A DNA stretch of 31,462 nucleotides. Origin: Lachnospiraceae bacterium UBA7093 (GTDB taxonomy: Bacteria > Bacillota > Clostridia > Lachnospirales > Lachnospiraceae). Under the pieces are notes generated by a model, which did no database searches, was not told where the DNA came from, and saw only the letters and a list, made by a program, of their open reading frames with translations. How positions within the stretch are numbered: position 1 is the first letter of the stretch; the number at the start of each line of letters is the position of its first letter. This document shows, one piece after another, positions 1 to 8,167 of the stretch. Made by a program: the position numbers and the translations under genes. The stretch is from contig DKYT01000001.1 of assembly GCA_002492465.1 (NCBI GenBank), forward strand, positions 1 to 31,462, given 5' to 3'.

Positions 1-459
1 AAATTCCTTTGCAGGCAGTTCCACGGGCTTTCCGTCGATGACCGCTGTTTTATCTACAAGATTGAGCGCCACACCGTCCGCCGACAATGTATCACGCTGA
101 TACCGCCGTTTGAATATCCCCTTGATCTTAGCAATAAGAATATCAATGTCATAAGGCTTTTCCATATAATCGTCAGCACCCAGGTCAAAGCCGTTCAGCT
201 TATCCTCCTTGTCTGTCCTTGAACTTACGATCAGTATAGGAGTATCCGCATTTTCCCGAAGTTTGGAACAGACTGCAAAACCGTTCACATCGGGAAGATT
301 GATGTCAAGCACCACAAGCTTTGCGCCATATCGCTCAAAGAGCTGTACGGCATGTTCTCCACTGCCTGTGCTTGACACAGTATAGCCCTCGTCACGCAGA
401 AAGTCAGTCAGCAAGCCGGCTAATTCCTTATCGTCTTCTACTATCAGAATATCGGTCAT
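1..459 (-). CDS. OmpR-family response regulator (partial, C-terminus off window)
   Basis: Reading the minus strand from the ATG at 459 gives 153 codons without a stop, running off the left edge. The product starts MTDILIVEDDKELAGLL and has a complete receiver domain: acidic pocket E8-D9-D10, phosphoacceptor D52 in VVLDINLPD, switch residues around VSS (78-80) and the conserved lysine K101 in MEKPYD. A linker follows, then the start of a winged-helix output domain (DGVALNL...LPAKEF), which places it in the OmpR/PhoB family. A ribosome binding site GGAGAGGTGAGC lies just upstream. It follows the ABC ATPase and permease genes on the same strand, so it probably controls them; the partner histidine kinase would be expected beyond position 1. 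Family assignment is firm; the stimulus is unknown (cell-envelope or peptide stress is the usual one for this arrangement). Confidence 0.9.
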   Translation of the reverse strand, partial: MTDILIVEDDKELAGLLTDFLRDEGYTVSSTGSGEHAVQLFERYGAKLVVLDINLPDVNGFAVCSKLRENADTPILIVSSRTDKEDKLNGFDLGADDYMEKPYDIDILIAKIKGIFKRRYQRDTLSADGVALNLVDKTAVIDGKPVELPAKEF

Positions 460-523
460 AAGCTCACCTCTCCTACAAATCTTGTACCATCTCGACTGCG
501 TCTCGATGGGTTTTCTCGTCAAA

Positions 524-550
524 TGCCTGCTCGTGCAAGCACGGCAGGCA
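524..550 (-). terminator. Hairpin between ABC ATPase and response regulator genes
   Basis: TGCCTGC (524-530) pairs perfectly with GCAGGCA (544-550), and the inner CGTGC/GCACG (532-536/539-543) extends the stem across one bulged base. It sits about 45 bases downstream of the ATPase stop codon. On the minus strand the stem is followed only by TTTGACG, so the U-tract is weak. It may act as a leaky terminator or a processing/stability stem that sets the ratio of transporter to regulator. The stem is seen directly; its role is inferred. Confidence 0.45.
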
Positions 551-593
551 CTTTCCTCGTTTTTATACCACATCCGCATAGATTTAGCAAGTA

Positions 594-1367
594 TTACCAG
601 CCCTGCTCCATAAGCCAGTTATTCAGCTCTCTTTCGCGGTCACGAAGCTCCTTGTCGCCGCCGCCAAAATGTCCCATTTCCTTTTCACCGACAATACCGC
701 CGTCCAAAATGTAAAGCACCCTGCTGCACTTGGCGGCAACTTTCGGATCGTGGGTCACGCACATGATCGTCGTACCGTCGCGGTTAAGGGAAAGCAGCTC
801 TTTCATGACCTCATCAGCGCTTGCGCGGTTTAATGCGCCTGTGGGCTCATCGGCAAAGATCATCCTGGGATTGTTTATCATGCTGCGGCAGATACAAGCC
901 CTCTGAAGCTGTCCGCCTGACACCTCGTTAATGTCATTGCCGCACACATCATCAATGCCGAACCTGCGCATGAGCGCTCTGCCGCGCTCCTCGGTCTGCC
1001 TGCGGCTCAACCCGTTCTTTTTCGACTTTACCGCAGGAAAAATGATATTATCAAGCACCGAAAGATTTTTCATCATGTACATCTGCTGAAAAATAAAACC
1101 CATTTCATCAAGTCTGAGCCTTGCAAGCTCCTTATCACCAAGCTTCGCCGTTTCCCTGCCGTTAAAGACCACCTCGCCTGCGGTCACTTTATCCATTCCC
1201 GAAACGCAGTAGAGCAGTGTGCTTTTGCCCGAGCCGGAAGGTCCCATGACCGCTACCATTTCGCCATCGCTAATCGTCATGTCGATGTTTTTCAGCACAT
1301 TGTTCTGGCGTTTGTTCACGATATATGTCTTGCAAAGTCCCTTTGTCTGTAAAACCGTATGATTCAT
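594..1367 (-). CDS. ABC transporter ATPase (MacB/LolD/BceA type)
   Basis: A 257-residue nucleotide-binding subunit that would hydrolyse ATP on the cytoplasmic face to drive the FtsX-like permease encoded just upstream. Walker A is GPSGSGKST (42-50), the signature motif is VSGGQLQRA, Walker B is MIFADEPTGAL and the H-loop is VTHD. The 'EPTGAL' and 'SGGQLQRA' forms are typical of the LolD/MacB/BceA group that pairs with FtsX-type permeases in mechanotransmission, antimicrobial-peptide resistance or peptide sensing. The start is supported by AAGGAGGA eight bases upstream. The permease stop at 1381 lies 13 bases before this start, so the two are co-transcribed. The C-terminal tail (GGGDKELRDRERELNNWLMEQGW) is charged and of no known role. 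Confidence 0.93.
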   Translation of the reverse strand: MNHTVLQTKGLCKTYIVNKRQNNVLKNIDMTISDGEMVAVMGPSGSGKSTLLYCVSGMDKVTAGEVVFNGRETAKLGDKELARLRLDEMGFIFQQMYMMKNLSVLDNIIFPAVKSKKNGLSRRQTEERGRALMRRFGIDDVCGNDINEVSGGQLQRACICRSMINNPRMIFADEPTGALNRASADEVMKELLSLNRDGTTIMCVTHDPKVAAKCSRVLYILDGGIVGEKEMGHFGGGDKELRDRERELNNWLMEQGW

Positions 1368-1380
1368 TATATTGTCCTCC

Positions 1381-3732
1381 TTATTCTATGCTTGCCGTAT
1401 CGGAAGCCTTGATTGTTTTTGTGTAAAGCGCTGTCAGGAATGAGCCGATGACGCTCACACCGATGAGAATTGCCGGGCAGATTACAAATATTTCCAGCGG
1501 GTCAAAATCGCATTGCAAGCCTGATATATCGCCGATCATGTTACCTATCCAATTCATCATTACGTTGCTGACCGGCATAAGCACCGCCGAAGAAACAATA
1601 CAGGCAATCACCGATACGATCACAAACCGCAGTGTATGCTGTGCAACAATGCTGCTGTCAGGAATCCCCACAGCTTTCATCAGTGCAATCTCGCTTTTTT
1701 CCTTTGAGATGAATGAACGCTCCATGAGTATGACGATCAATGCCGTTACGATCACAGTAATGATCATCATCATCTTCTTAGTCGCTTTCAACGTATCGGA
1801 CATTCCCGTAAAATTATTGATGTAATCCGGGGTCGAATACACCTTGTCAGTTTCGAGCAAGCTTCTCAACTTTTCAATGTTTTGGTTTATCTGTTCCTTG
1901 TCGGGACTGCCGTCAAAGTGTATCTGCACGCCCATCACATTGCTTGCCTCCTGATGTCCGAGGTCAAAATCTTTATATAGAAAAGCGGCGTTAGCGGTGT
2001 TGACGAACGAAGAGAATGTTCCCGTGATCATAAACTCATACTCTTTCTCATTTATTACTGCCGTTACCCTGTCACCGATCTCTGCGTCCAGGTTATCGAG
2101 GGTGCCTGTCGTTACGGCGATCTCGTCCGTCTTCTGTGGAGCGCTGCCTTTGTCTACATAGAACGTGTCATTTGTTTCCCCTTTCATGACGCGGAAATTA
2201 ACCGTTTCCGTTTTATCTTCATGTGATGTTTCAAACTGCGCACCTATCGTCATTGTGCATTTACCCGGCATTCCGTTATCGGCAAGGAGTTTTTCAGTAT
2301 CTGCGATGATTGTCTTATGCGTACTCTGATCTGTCATGACTTCTGCAAGTATTTCGCTGTCCAGGATATGCGCTTCGCTTGAGGGTACATCGAAGAAGCG
2401 CAGCAGTTTTTCACTTTTTAATGTCAACTCAAAATTTGACATGATCGTCATCAACAGGATACAGAGCGTAAACACAACCGTTATAATAGAAAACTGCTTC
2501 GGTGAGCTGAACACATCATTGACCGGGAAAAATGCAGCCTGCGGCAGCTTTGAACATCCTAAGCGCATAAGACTTTTTTTTCGGAAGCGCTCTCCCGTCT
2601 GCCCGTTTCTTACCGCGTCGATCGGTGAAAGTTTATTGACTCTGCGTGTGCAGCCGTAGCAGAACAGCAAGATAATCATAACTACCGCCGCAGAACTGAA
2701 AAAGCCTATCATAGTGCCGCTCTCGCTGCCAAGAACCATATTTTCCGATACCGTTTTCATCATCATACGCCTAAGAGGGACGGAACAGAAATACCCTATC
2801 AGTGCACCAACCACAGCAATGGCAAGATATTTGACAATATACAGGCTTCTTATACTGCCGTTATCGATACCCACTGCCTTCATCACACCGATCTCACGAA
2901 ATTCCTCATTGATCGTAAAGTCTATCGTAAAACGCAGCATCACAAAAGCTGTAAACATCAGCACAACGCTGATTATCATTAAGGCATAAGCCAAAAGCAT
3001 ATCATAGAGATAAATATCCTTGCTTTCTTCCCGTGTGACGACAAATACACGGTCATAGTTCTTTGCAAGTTCCTTTATTTCATCAACATCGGATGTATTG
3101 ATATAAAGCTGCTTGTAATTCAGGATATGAGCGGCTTCGTCCTTGTCAAGATAGTCATAGTCAGCAGAGTTTATGATAAGATACGGGGAATCAGCTTTTC
3201 CCGAACGGAACAGCGCACCCTTGAACCGCCCCATAAACTTAAGCGCAAGATGACTGTCCCCGACAGTAAGCTCCACCTCGTCGCCCTCTTTTATAGCAAT
3301 GTCCTGTAAAAAAGGAGCGCTGGCATAAAAGCAGCCCTTGTCCACGCTTTCGATGATATGATTGTTCTCATCGAAATAGTTGACAGCCATTTCACAATCG
3401 GAAAGCAAGCAGGCGGCATTTGTGAAATTATCAAGTTTCTTTCCGTTATGCCTGAAACTCTTTGAACTGCAGCTCAGCCAATGCTCGGTCTTTATCTCAC
3501 TGACGCAGGCAAGCTCTGCAATTCTTTCCCCAGCGTCGTTTTCCCCCAGGGTCAGCACGGTGACATCAGGAACATCCGCCACATCGAAATAATGCTCGAT
3601 ACCGCCAGTCACGGCTGTAATGTTGTTCACTGCCGCCGCTGCAAACATCGAGCATAAAATGACGAACAGCAGCAGAATGATATTCATGGTCTTTTTGCGT
3701 TTCAGGTCTTTTTTCAGTATCCTCCAGAACAT
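1381..3732 (-). CDS. FtsX/MacB-like ABC permease with duplicated core (BceB/VncA-type exporter component)
   Basis: A 783-residue membrane protein built as two FtsX-like halves. One N-terminal membrane segment is near residues 16-36, then a large extracytoplasmic domain, then three segments near 246-268, 296-316 and 342-361. The second half repeats this plan with segments near 414-432 and a C-terminal cluster of three. The duplication is visible in the matching cytoplasmic coupling motifs EIGVMKAVGI and EIALMKAVGI. It should form the membrane part of the transporter with the adjacent ATPase. I chose the ATG at 3732 (MFWRILKK) because AAGAGGT precedes it at good spacing. The longer in-frame ATG at 3780 has no ribosome binding site and falls in the likely promoter. 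Substrate is unknown; response-regulator linkage suggests antimicrobial peptide or envelope stress. Confidence 0.88.
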   Translation of the reverse strand: MFWRILKKDLKRKKTMNIILLLFVILCSMFAAAAVNNITAVTGGIEHYFDVADVPDVTVLTLGENDAGERIAELACVSEIKTEHWLSCSSKSFRHNGKKLDNFTNAACLLSDCEMAVNYFDENNHIIESVDKGCFYASAPFLQDIAIKEGDEVELTVGDSHLALKFMGRFKGALFRSGKADSPYLIINSADYDYLDKDEAAHILNYKQLYINTSDVDEIKELAKNYDRVFVVTREESKDIYLYDMLLAYALMIISVVLMFTAFVMLRFTIDFTINEEFREIGVMKAVGIDNGSIRSLYIVKYLAIAVVGALIGYFCSVPLRRMMMKTVSENMVLGSESGTMIGFFSSAAVVMIILLFCYGCTRRVNKLSPIDAVRNGQTGERFRKKSLMRLGCSKLPQAAFFPVNDVFSSPKQFSIITVVFTLCILLMTIMSNFELTLKSEKLLRFFDVPSSEAHILDSEILAEVMTDQSTHKTIIADTEKLLADNGMPGKCTMTIGAQFETSHEDKTETVNFRVMKGETNDTFYVDKGSAPQKTDEIAVTTGTLDNLDAEIGDRVTAVINEKEYEFMITGTFSSFVNTANAAFLYKDFDLGHQEASNVMGVQIHFDGSPDKEQINQNIEKLRSLLETDKVYSTPDYINNFTGMSDTLKATKKMMMIITVIVTALIVILMERSFISKEKSEIALMKAVGIPDSSIVAQHTLRFVIVSVIACIVSSAVLMPVSNVMMNWIGNMIGDISGLQCDFDPLEIFVICPAILIGVSVIGSFLTALYTKTIKASDTASIE

Positions 3733-3780
3733 AGTGTATACCTCTTTCTTGCGTTTGATTTTCTCTATGTTCTGAATCAT

Positions 3781-3808
3781 AGCATAGAAATTCTTAACAA
3801 GTCTTTAA
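3781..3808 (-). promoter_or_regulatory. Candidate promoter and response-regulator direct repeat upstream of the permease
   Basis: Read on the minus strand, TTAAAGA (3808-3802) and TTAAGAA (3797-3791) are direct repeats offset by exactly 11 bp, one helical turn. A possible -10 element TATGCT lies five bases further on (3786-3781), and there is no good -35. OmpR-family regulators commonly bind such one-turn direct repeats overlapping the -35 position. A start near 3774 would leave a leader of about 40 bases before the ATG at 3732. The repeats are seen; the regulator assignment is inferred. Confidence 0.4.
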
Positions 3809-4100
3809 TTTTTGACAGAGCATGTAAAAATATAGTTGCCAAAAACATGTATAAGTTGTCGGCACTCTGCGCCCCTGCTCTTAACGCTGTGTTGTTCATC
3901 CTTTCTACCTCCAACACTATTTTTGACCATAACAAAAGGACACTACCAAATTCTCACTTGGAAAGTGTCCCTAAAGTACAAAATATTAAAATTAGATATC
4001 GCACAAAACGTATTATCAGGTGTTATGCCGTATTATGCGTAGCAAATTTGTAGTAAATCGCAACTCAAAATCGCTGAAACCCTTAATCTACTGGTTTTCT
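3809..4100. other. Intergenic stretch, no supported gene
   Basis: Together with the promoter segment beside it, this gives about 370 bases between the permease start and the nucleotidyltransferase remnant. Two overlapping 68-codon open frames on the plus strand have no ribosome binding site and no recognisable protein character. The only structured element is the hairpin at 3938-3970. The sequence is A/T-rich and looks like decayed DNA at the edge of an accessory island. Confidence 0.5.
3938..3970 (-). terminator. Hairpin with T-rich tail, candidate terminator of the AbiEii remnant
   Basis: GGACACT (3938-3944) pairs with AGTGTCC (3964-3970), and CCAA (3946-3949) with TTGG (3958-3961), forming a two-part stem. 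On the minus strand the stem is followed by TTTTGTTAT, as in an intrinsic terminator. It lies about 130 bases past the end of the nucleotidyltransferase fragment. A terminal inverted repeat of a lost insertion sequence is an alternative reading. Confidence 0.45.
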
Positions 4101-4472
4101 TTACCCAAAGTTTTCATCATCGGGAAATTTGGGTGCGAAAGATTGATTTGCTCTCATTTCATAAAATGCATCGTATAAGATCTGCTTCTCTATCTGCTCT
4201 CCATAGAAATTCATGATACTGTAAACATCATAAAAATCTCTCAATCTTGTATTAGCAATTCCCCTATTTATAATTGTCTGCATTTTCTCAGCAAGTACTG
4301 TTTCCTTGTTATATGCCAGAACAGAAATCGCTCTATCCTCAAACATTAATTTATAGTTGTATTCTACCGCCTTTGGTGTTATCACATCATCTGTAGAAAT
4401 ATCGATTTTGATTGGTTGACGCATCCTGTCCTTACCTGTATTTAAGCCGCAACGACCGGATGGAGCCATCAT
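4101..4472 (-). pseudogene. Truncated AbiEii/AbiGii-type nucleotidyltransferase (C-terminal remnant)
   Basis: The 123-codon frame contains a stretch typical of the middle and C-terminal part of AbiEii/AbiGii-family nucleotidyltransferases: PIKIDISTDDVITP, then YKLMFEDR, YNKETVLAEKMQTIINRG and TRLRDFYDVYSI. In intact members these follow an N-terminal catalytic half with a GG motif and paired aspartates. That half is absent here, because the MerR gene ends at 4503, only 30 bases upstream, leaving no room. The first dozen residues do not look like the family. The start codon has no convincing ribosome binding site. The C-terminus also appears short against the usual 250-300 residues. I read it as a relic of a second toxin gene; a functional short protein is unlikely. 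Confidence 0.75.
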
Positions 4473-4502
4473 GGAAAGACTGGAAGAAATCTAGAATTGA
4501 AT

Positions 4503-5258
4503 TCAACCCAAAATTTCTACAAAAGTTTTATAGAAATCATAAACTTTCCCATCCTCCTGTGCACACAAAAGGAACCGGCTGATCATGGATCCCGTTTTAT
4601 GCCCGCTTTGAATATGCAGTAAATGCTCCTGTAAATCATTCGGAAAACCATCCGCTATTTCTTCCTTCATCAAAAAGGCGATATATCGATTGCTTTGTTT
4701 TTTCCATAGAATTTGGGAGTCCGGAAACTGTCCTGTCAAATCTGCGGGAATGGTAAGCCCCCTCTGTTCTTTTTCCGGATAATCAGAATGCTGTACACGG
4801 GAGTAAAGATACGGATTGCCGATATACTGACGCAGTTTGTCACGTTCAATCAGATCAAAGGAAACTATGCAGTCCGTGTCAATGTCTGTTTCCCGGTAGG
4901 GATTCTGTCTCAATTCATCCATCATTTGAATCGCTTTCATATGGCAGCGCAGCTTTTCCATACGCTCCTGAAGCTGTTTTTGCTGCTCTTCCAGTTCCGA
5001 CAGCTTTTCCGCCAACAAACGGCTGTGCTGCCTGGGCGTGGCAGATTCCATTCCGCGGATCTGCTTCAGCGGAAGCCCAAGATTTTTGTAAAAGATAACA
5101 TCGGAAATCGTCATCAGGTCTTCAATTGCATATTCCCGGTAGTGATTTTCACGATCCTTTAACGGATTCAGAACGCCCACATCCTCCCAATAGCGAAGGG
5201 TAGAGGTCGGTACGTCAAAAAAACGGGAAATTTCTCCGATTTGAAAATGAATAGCCAT
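4503..5258 (-). CDS. MerR-family transcriptional regulator with C-terminal effector domain
   Basis: A 251-residue regulator. The N-terminal winged helix is classic MerR: FQIGEISRFFDVPTSTLRYWEDVGVL, followed by the wing and YAIEDLMTISDVIFYKNLGLPLKQIRGM. A coiled-coil dimerisation helix rich in E, Q and K (ARQ...LSELEEQQKQLQERMEKLRCHMKAI) comes next, then about 130 residues that resemble a small-molecule sensing domain (BmrR/GyrI-like, by position and length rather than a clear motif). I chose the ATG at 5258 because AAGGAGAAAAAAGT precedes it; the in-frame ATG at 5288 lacks a site. It is divergent from the MATE exporter and should bind the dyad at 5303-5317, activating the exporter when it binds a drug-like ligand. 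Confidence 0.9.
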   Translation of the reverse strand: MAIHFQIGEISRFFDVPTSTLRYWEDVGVLNPLKDRENHYREYAIEDLMTISDVIFYKNLGLPLKQIRGMESATPRQHSRLLAEKLSELEEQQKQLQERMEKLRCHMKAIQMMDELRQNPYRETDIDTDCIVSFDLIERDKLRQYIGNPYLYSRVQHSDYPEKEQRGLTIPADLTGQFPDSQILWKKQSNRYIAFLMKEEIADGFPNDLQEHLLHIQSGHKTGSMISRFLLCAQEDGKVYDFYKTFVEILG

Positions 5259-5296
5259 ACTTTTTTCTCCTTGATAATAGAATATCAATTTTCTTA

Positions 5297-5327
5297 TTGA
5301 CTTTCAAGTACCTTGAAGGTTTATCCT
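5297..5327 (+). promoter_or_regulatory. MerR-type promoter/operator of the MATE exporter
   Basis: A -35 TTGACT (5297-5302) and a -10 TATCCT (5322-5327) are separated by 19 bp instead of 17, the over-long spacer that MerR-family activators correct by DNA distortion. The spacer holds a perfect dyad, TTCAAG-TAC-CTTGAA (5303-5317), resembling the CTCAAG...CTTGAG core of SoxR-type boxes. All elements are visible directly; activation by the adjacent MerR protein follows from the known family mechanism. Confidence 0.88.
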
Positions 5328-5345
5328 GTCTACAGGAGGTGTCTT

Positions 5346-6686
5346 ATGGAAAATGTTTTGATTTTCAGCTCAGAAAAAGAAGTCCGGTTTGGGAAACTGC
5401 TGCGATACATTATCCCGACTTATCTAACCTCTTTGTTCAATACCGTTTATACCATTATTGACGGTATTTTTGTCTCAGCCTATGTGGGTACAGATGCCCT
5501 GGCAGCCATCAACATTGTTTATCCCATTGTCAATGTGCTCACAGGCATTGCCCTGATTTTTGCAACCGGCGGCAGTGCTGTTGCCGCACTGCACATCGGA
5601 GGAAACAGAAAAAAGGAAGCAGACCGTTCCTTCTCGGTCAGCGTGATAACATCTATTCTGTTGGGCAGTCTGGTGTCTCTTGGCGTTCTTCTGAATCTGT
5701 CCGGCATCCTGAATCTGCTCGGTGCTGCCAGCCTGACCATGACTGACTGTAGAACATATGCGCTTTGGTGGCTTCTGGGAACACCCGTTGTCATTGGGAA
5801 AGAGCTGTTTACCTATTTCATCCGGATTGACGGGGCGCCGACTTACAGCCTTGTCACGGCGCTGTCCGGAGGCATCCTGAATATTGTCCTGGACTATATC
5901 CTGATTGGCTGTTTCCGGATGGGAATTCTGGGGGCGGCGCTTGCAACGATGCTCGGTCTGCTTCTGTCTTTTTGTATGGGACTTTATTACTTCGTAAGAA
6001 AAAGGAAACACCTCTCATTTACACTGCATGGACTGTCCCTGCAGGAAGCGGTGCGCTGCATGGTGAACGGAGTCTCCGAATTTGTAGACCAGCTGGCCAT
6101 TGCCATTACGACCATCGTATTCAACCGCACCGCCCTCACCTTTGCGGGGGAGGACGGCGTTGCGGCGATTTCCATTATTATGTATCTGCAGTTTCTGTCT
6201 ATTGGCGTATACTTCGGTTTCTCCATGGGGATTGCGCCGCCCCTTGGCTACGCCTATGGAGACAAAAAAGAAGGGGTCTGCCGGATTCTGGAACGCTATG
6301 CTTACAGGTTCTTTGCCATCGCACCACTCGTCATCTATACACTGACCTACTTCTTTGCGCCATTAGGAGTTTCCTGCTTTGCCCCTTCTGCAAGCCCTGT
6401 ATTCTCCCTTGCCGTATCCGGAATGAGAATCTATGGTATCGGCTTTCTCTTTGCCGGAATCAATATCTTCTCGGCAGTCCGTATGATGGCTTATGGAAAA
6501 GGGAATTTTTCCGGGTTAATCACCTTCCCGCGCTCCTTTGCCCTGCTGCTTCTATTTCTCGCATTTCTACCAAAAATTGGGGGAATGACCGGAATCTGGC
6601 TTGCCGTACCGGCTGCCGAATTCCTGACATTACTTGTCTCCTTCTCATTCCTTCGGATGGAGCCAAAGGGAAAAGCAGATGTTTAA
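5346..6686 (+). CDS. MATE-family multidrug exporter
   Basis: A 446-residue polytopic membrane protein with about 12 hydrophobic segments in two bundles. The opening FGKLLRYIIPTYLTSLFNTVYTIIDGIFVSAYVGTDALAAINIVYPI is the characteristic MATE N-terminus, and the second bundle repeats the pattern (ASE...SIIMYLQFLSIGVYFGFSMGIAPPLGYAYG). Members exchange Na+ or H+ for cationic drugs across the cytoplasmic membrane. I chose the ATG at 5346 because AGGAGGTGTCTT precedes it; the upstream in-frame ATG at 5313 lies inside the promoter. The divergent MerR regulator and its operator make it an inducible drug-efflux unit. The exact substrate cannot be read from sequence. Confidence 0.92.
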   Translation: MENVLIFSSEKEVRFGKLLRYIIPTYLTSLFNTVYTIIDGIFVSAYVGTDALAAINIVYPIVNVLTGIALIFATGGSAVAALHIGGNRKKEADRSFSVSVITSILLGSLVSLGVLLNLSGILNLLGAASLTMTDCRTYALWWLLGTPVVIGKELFTYFIRIDGAPTYSLVTALSGGILNIVLDYILIGCFRMGILGAALATMLGLLLSFCMGLYYFVRKRKHLSFTLHGLSLQEAVRCMVNGVSEFVDQLAIAITTIVFNRTALTFAGEDGVAAISIIMYLQFLSIGVYFGFSMGIAPPLGYAYGDKKEGVCRILERYAYRFFAIAPLVIYTLTYFFAPLGVSCFAPSASPVFSLAVSGMRIYGIGFLFAGINIFSAVRMMAYGKGNFSGLITFPRSFALLLLFLAFLPKIGGMTGIWLAVPAAEFLTLLVSFSFLRMEPKGKADV

Positions 6687-6806
6687 CCGCCATTTATACT
6701 CCATCTCACCTGTCGGCACATTTCCCAAAGCACGCCGCCAGGGAGGAAACATTGTAATTGTTAATATATGAATCTTTTCTGCGCACACTATATACATGTC
6801 ACATAT

Positions 6807-6868
6807 CAAAACAATTTAATTTTATTATTGTCTTATGAACAGAACAATAATCGTGTATAATTGTTTTG
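6807..6868. repeat. 62-bp coaxial nested inverted repeat upstream of the AAA ATPase
   Basis: The outer arms CAAAACAATT (6807-6816) and AATTGTTTTG (6859-6868) are perfect complements over 10 bp. The inner arms ATTATTGT (6824-6831) and ACAATAAT (6844-6851) are perfect over 8 bp. Both pairs share the same centre (6837.5), with 7-base unpaired gaps on both sides. The right outer arm overlaps a TATAAT -10 candidate (6856-6861). It could be an operator for a multimeric repressor or a cruciform-type site. Confidence 0.7.
6856..6861 (+). promoter_or_regulatory. Candidate -10 of the AAA ATPase gene
   Basis: TATAAT matches the sigma-A -10 consensus exactly. A weak TTATGA (6833-6838) stands 17 bp upstream as the only -35 candidate. 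The -10 overlaps the right arm of the nested dyad at 6807-6868, so any protein bound to the dyad would control it. A start near 6868 would leave a leader of about 20 bases with GGAGG. Confidence 0.5.
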
Positions 6869-6886
6869 TGTATTGGAGGTAACATT

Positions 6887-8167
6887 ATGAACAGAGATAC
6901 CTTAAAACAGATTATGGTTGATCAAAAGGATATCTATTTGAATAACCCATTAATTGTCAGACATTATCCTTTAGAGAAAAATGTTAACTATTGCTTTGTT
7001 GGAATTAGAAGAACCGGCAAATCTTATATGATGTATCAGCAAATTAAAACTCTGCTTGATAAAAATATACCACTATCCCAAATCGTCTATGTAAATTTTG
7101 AAGATGAACGTCTTTTGGAAATGACATCAGACGACTTAAATACTATCCTGGAAATTGGTTTAGAACTTTCCGGAACTGAAAATAAGCCTTACCTATTTCT
7201 TGATGAAATTCAAAACATCGACGGATGGGAAAAATTCGTACGCAGGATTGCAGATATGAAATATAAAGTGAGCATTACCGGAAGTAACAGCAAAATGCTC
7301 AGTAGTGAGATTGCATCCACATTGGGTGGTCGTTTTGTGATAATGAAGATATATCCGTATTCCTTTGCCGAATATCTTATTGCGAATGGCAAAGAAAAAA
7401 ATTATCTGGATATCATTAGTACAAGCGATAAAGCCGATGTACTTGCACAGTATAATGAATATGTAACTTTAGGCGCTTTCCCTGAACTGGTAGAAATCAA
7501 AAACAAAAGAACCTTTTTAAGCAGCATATATCAGACAGTCTACCTGGGCGATATTATCACAAGAAATAAAATCACGAATGATTTTGCTATCAAGCTATTA
7601 TTAAAGAAAATAGCAGAATCCTTAACCAAGCCTTTATCTTTTACCAGATTAACTAACATTGCAAAAAGCGCCGGAACATCCCTCGGAAAGCAGACTGTAA
7701 TTAACTACGTAGGATACATGACCGATTCCTATCTCATTTTCCCACTGGCAAATTATGCCGCGAAGCTTGTAGAAAAAGAGACCTCTCCCAAATATTACTT
7801 TATGGATACCGGTCTTGTTGGCTTGATGCTACTGGATTGCAAATCTGCCCAGCTCGAAAATCTTGTTGCCATAGAACTCCTCAGACGCTACGGTCAGGAA
7901 AATGTATTCTATTTTGAAAACAGCGTTAAAATTGATTTTTATGTTCCTGCCGAAAAGCTTGCCATCCAGGTGTGCCTGCAGGTTCTCGATGACATGGATA
8001 CACGTGAGCGTGAAACCAGGGCATTTGTTAAACTTCATAATTTTATTCCTGACTCGAAATGCCTTATTATTACAAATAGCGAAGAAGCCACTTTGGATTG
8101 TGATGGAATATCCATTTCTGTAATTTCTGCTTGGAAATGGCTTTTGGACACGCCTGAAAACATCTAA
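6887..8167 (+). CDS. AAA ATPase with DUF4143-type C-terminus (AAA_14 family)
   Basis: A 426-residue protein. Walker A is GIRRTGKS (39-46) and Walker B is YLFLDE (102-107). A sensor-1-like SITGSNSK follows, then LGGRF with a candidate arginine finger and the family phrase YPYSFAEYL. The C-terminal half has the DUF4143 layout: a helical winged-helix-like region (FTRLTNIAKSAGTSLGKQTVINYVGYM), then YYFMDTGLVGLML, and an ENLVAIELLRR / KIDFYV / LAIQV series that resembles a degenerate PD-(D/E)XK fold with no lysine at the last position. Such proteins are widespread and poorly understood, often in variable genomic regions. The ATG at 6887 follows GGAGGTAACATT; an in-frame ATG at 6866 has none. The A/T-rich codons contrast with the block after 10.6 kb and suggest transfer. 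It converges with the AbiE-like pair. Confidence 0.88.
   Translation: MNRDTLKQIMVDQKDIYLNNPLIVRHYPLEKNVNYCFVGIRRTGKSYMMYQQIKTLLDKNIPLSQIVYVNFEDERLLEMTSDDLNTILEIGLELSGTENKPYLFLDEIQNIDGWEKFVRRIADMKYKVSITGSNSKMLSSEIASTLGGRFVIMKIYPYSFAEYLIANGKEKNYLDIISTSDKADVLAQYNEYVTLGAFPELVEIKNKRTFLSSIYQTVYLGDIITRNKITNDFAIKLLLKKIAESLTKPLSFTRLTNIAKSAGTSLGKQTVINYVGYMTDSYLIFPLANYAAKLVEKETSPKYYFMDTGLVGLMLLDCKSAQLENLVAIELLRRYGQENVFYFENSVKIDFYVPAEKLAIQVCLQVLDDMDTRERETRAFVKLHNFIPDSKCLIITNSEEATLDCDGISISVISAWKWLLDTPENI

Noticed and set aside
3938..3970. Terminal inverted repeat of an insertion sequence
   Set aside because: No transposase, no second end and no target duplication were found; a terminator-like hairpin explains it equally well.
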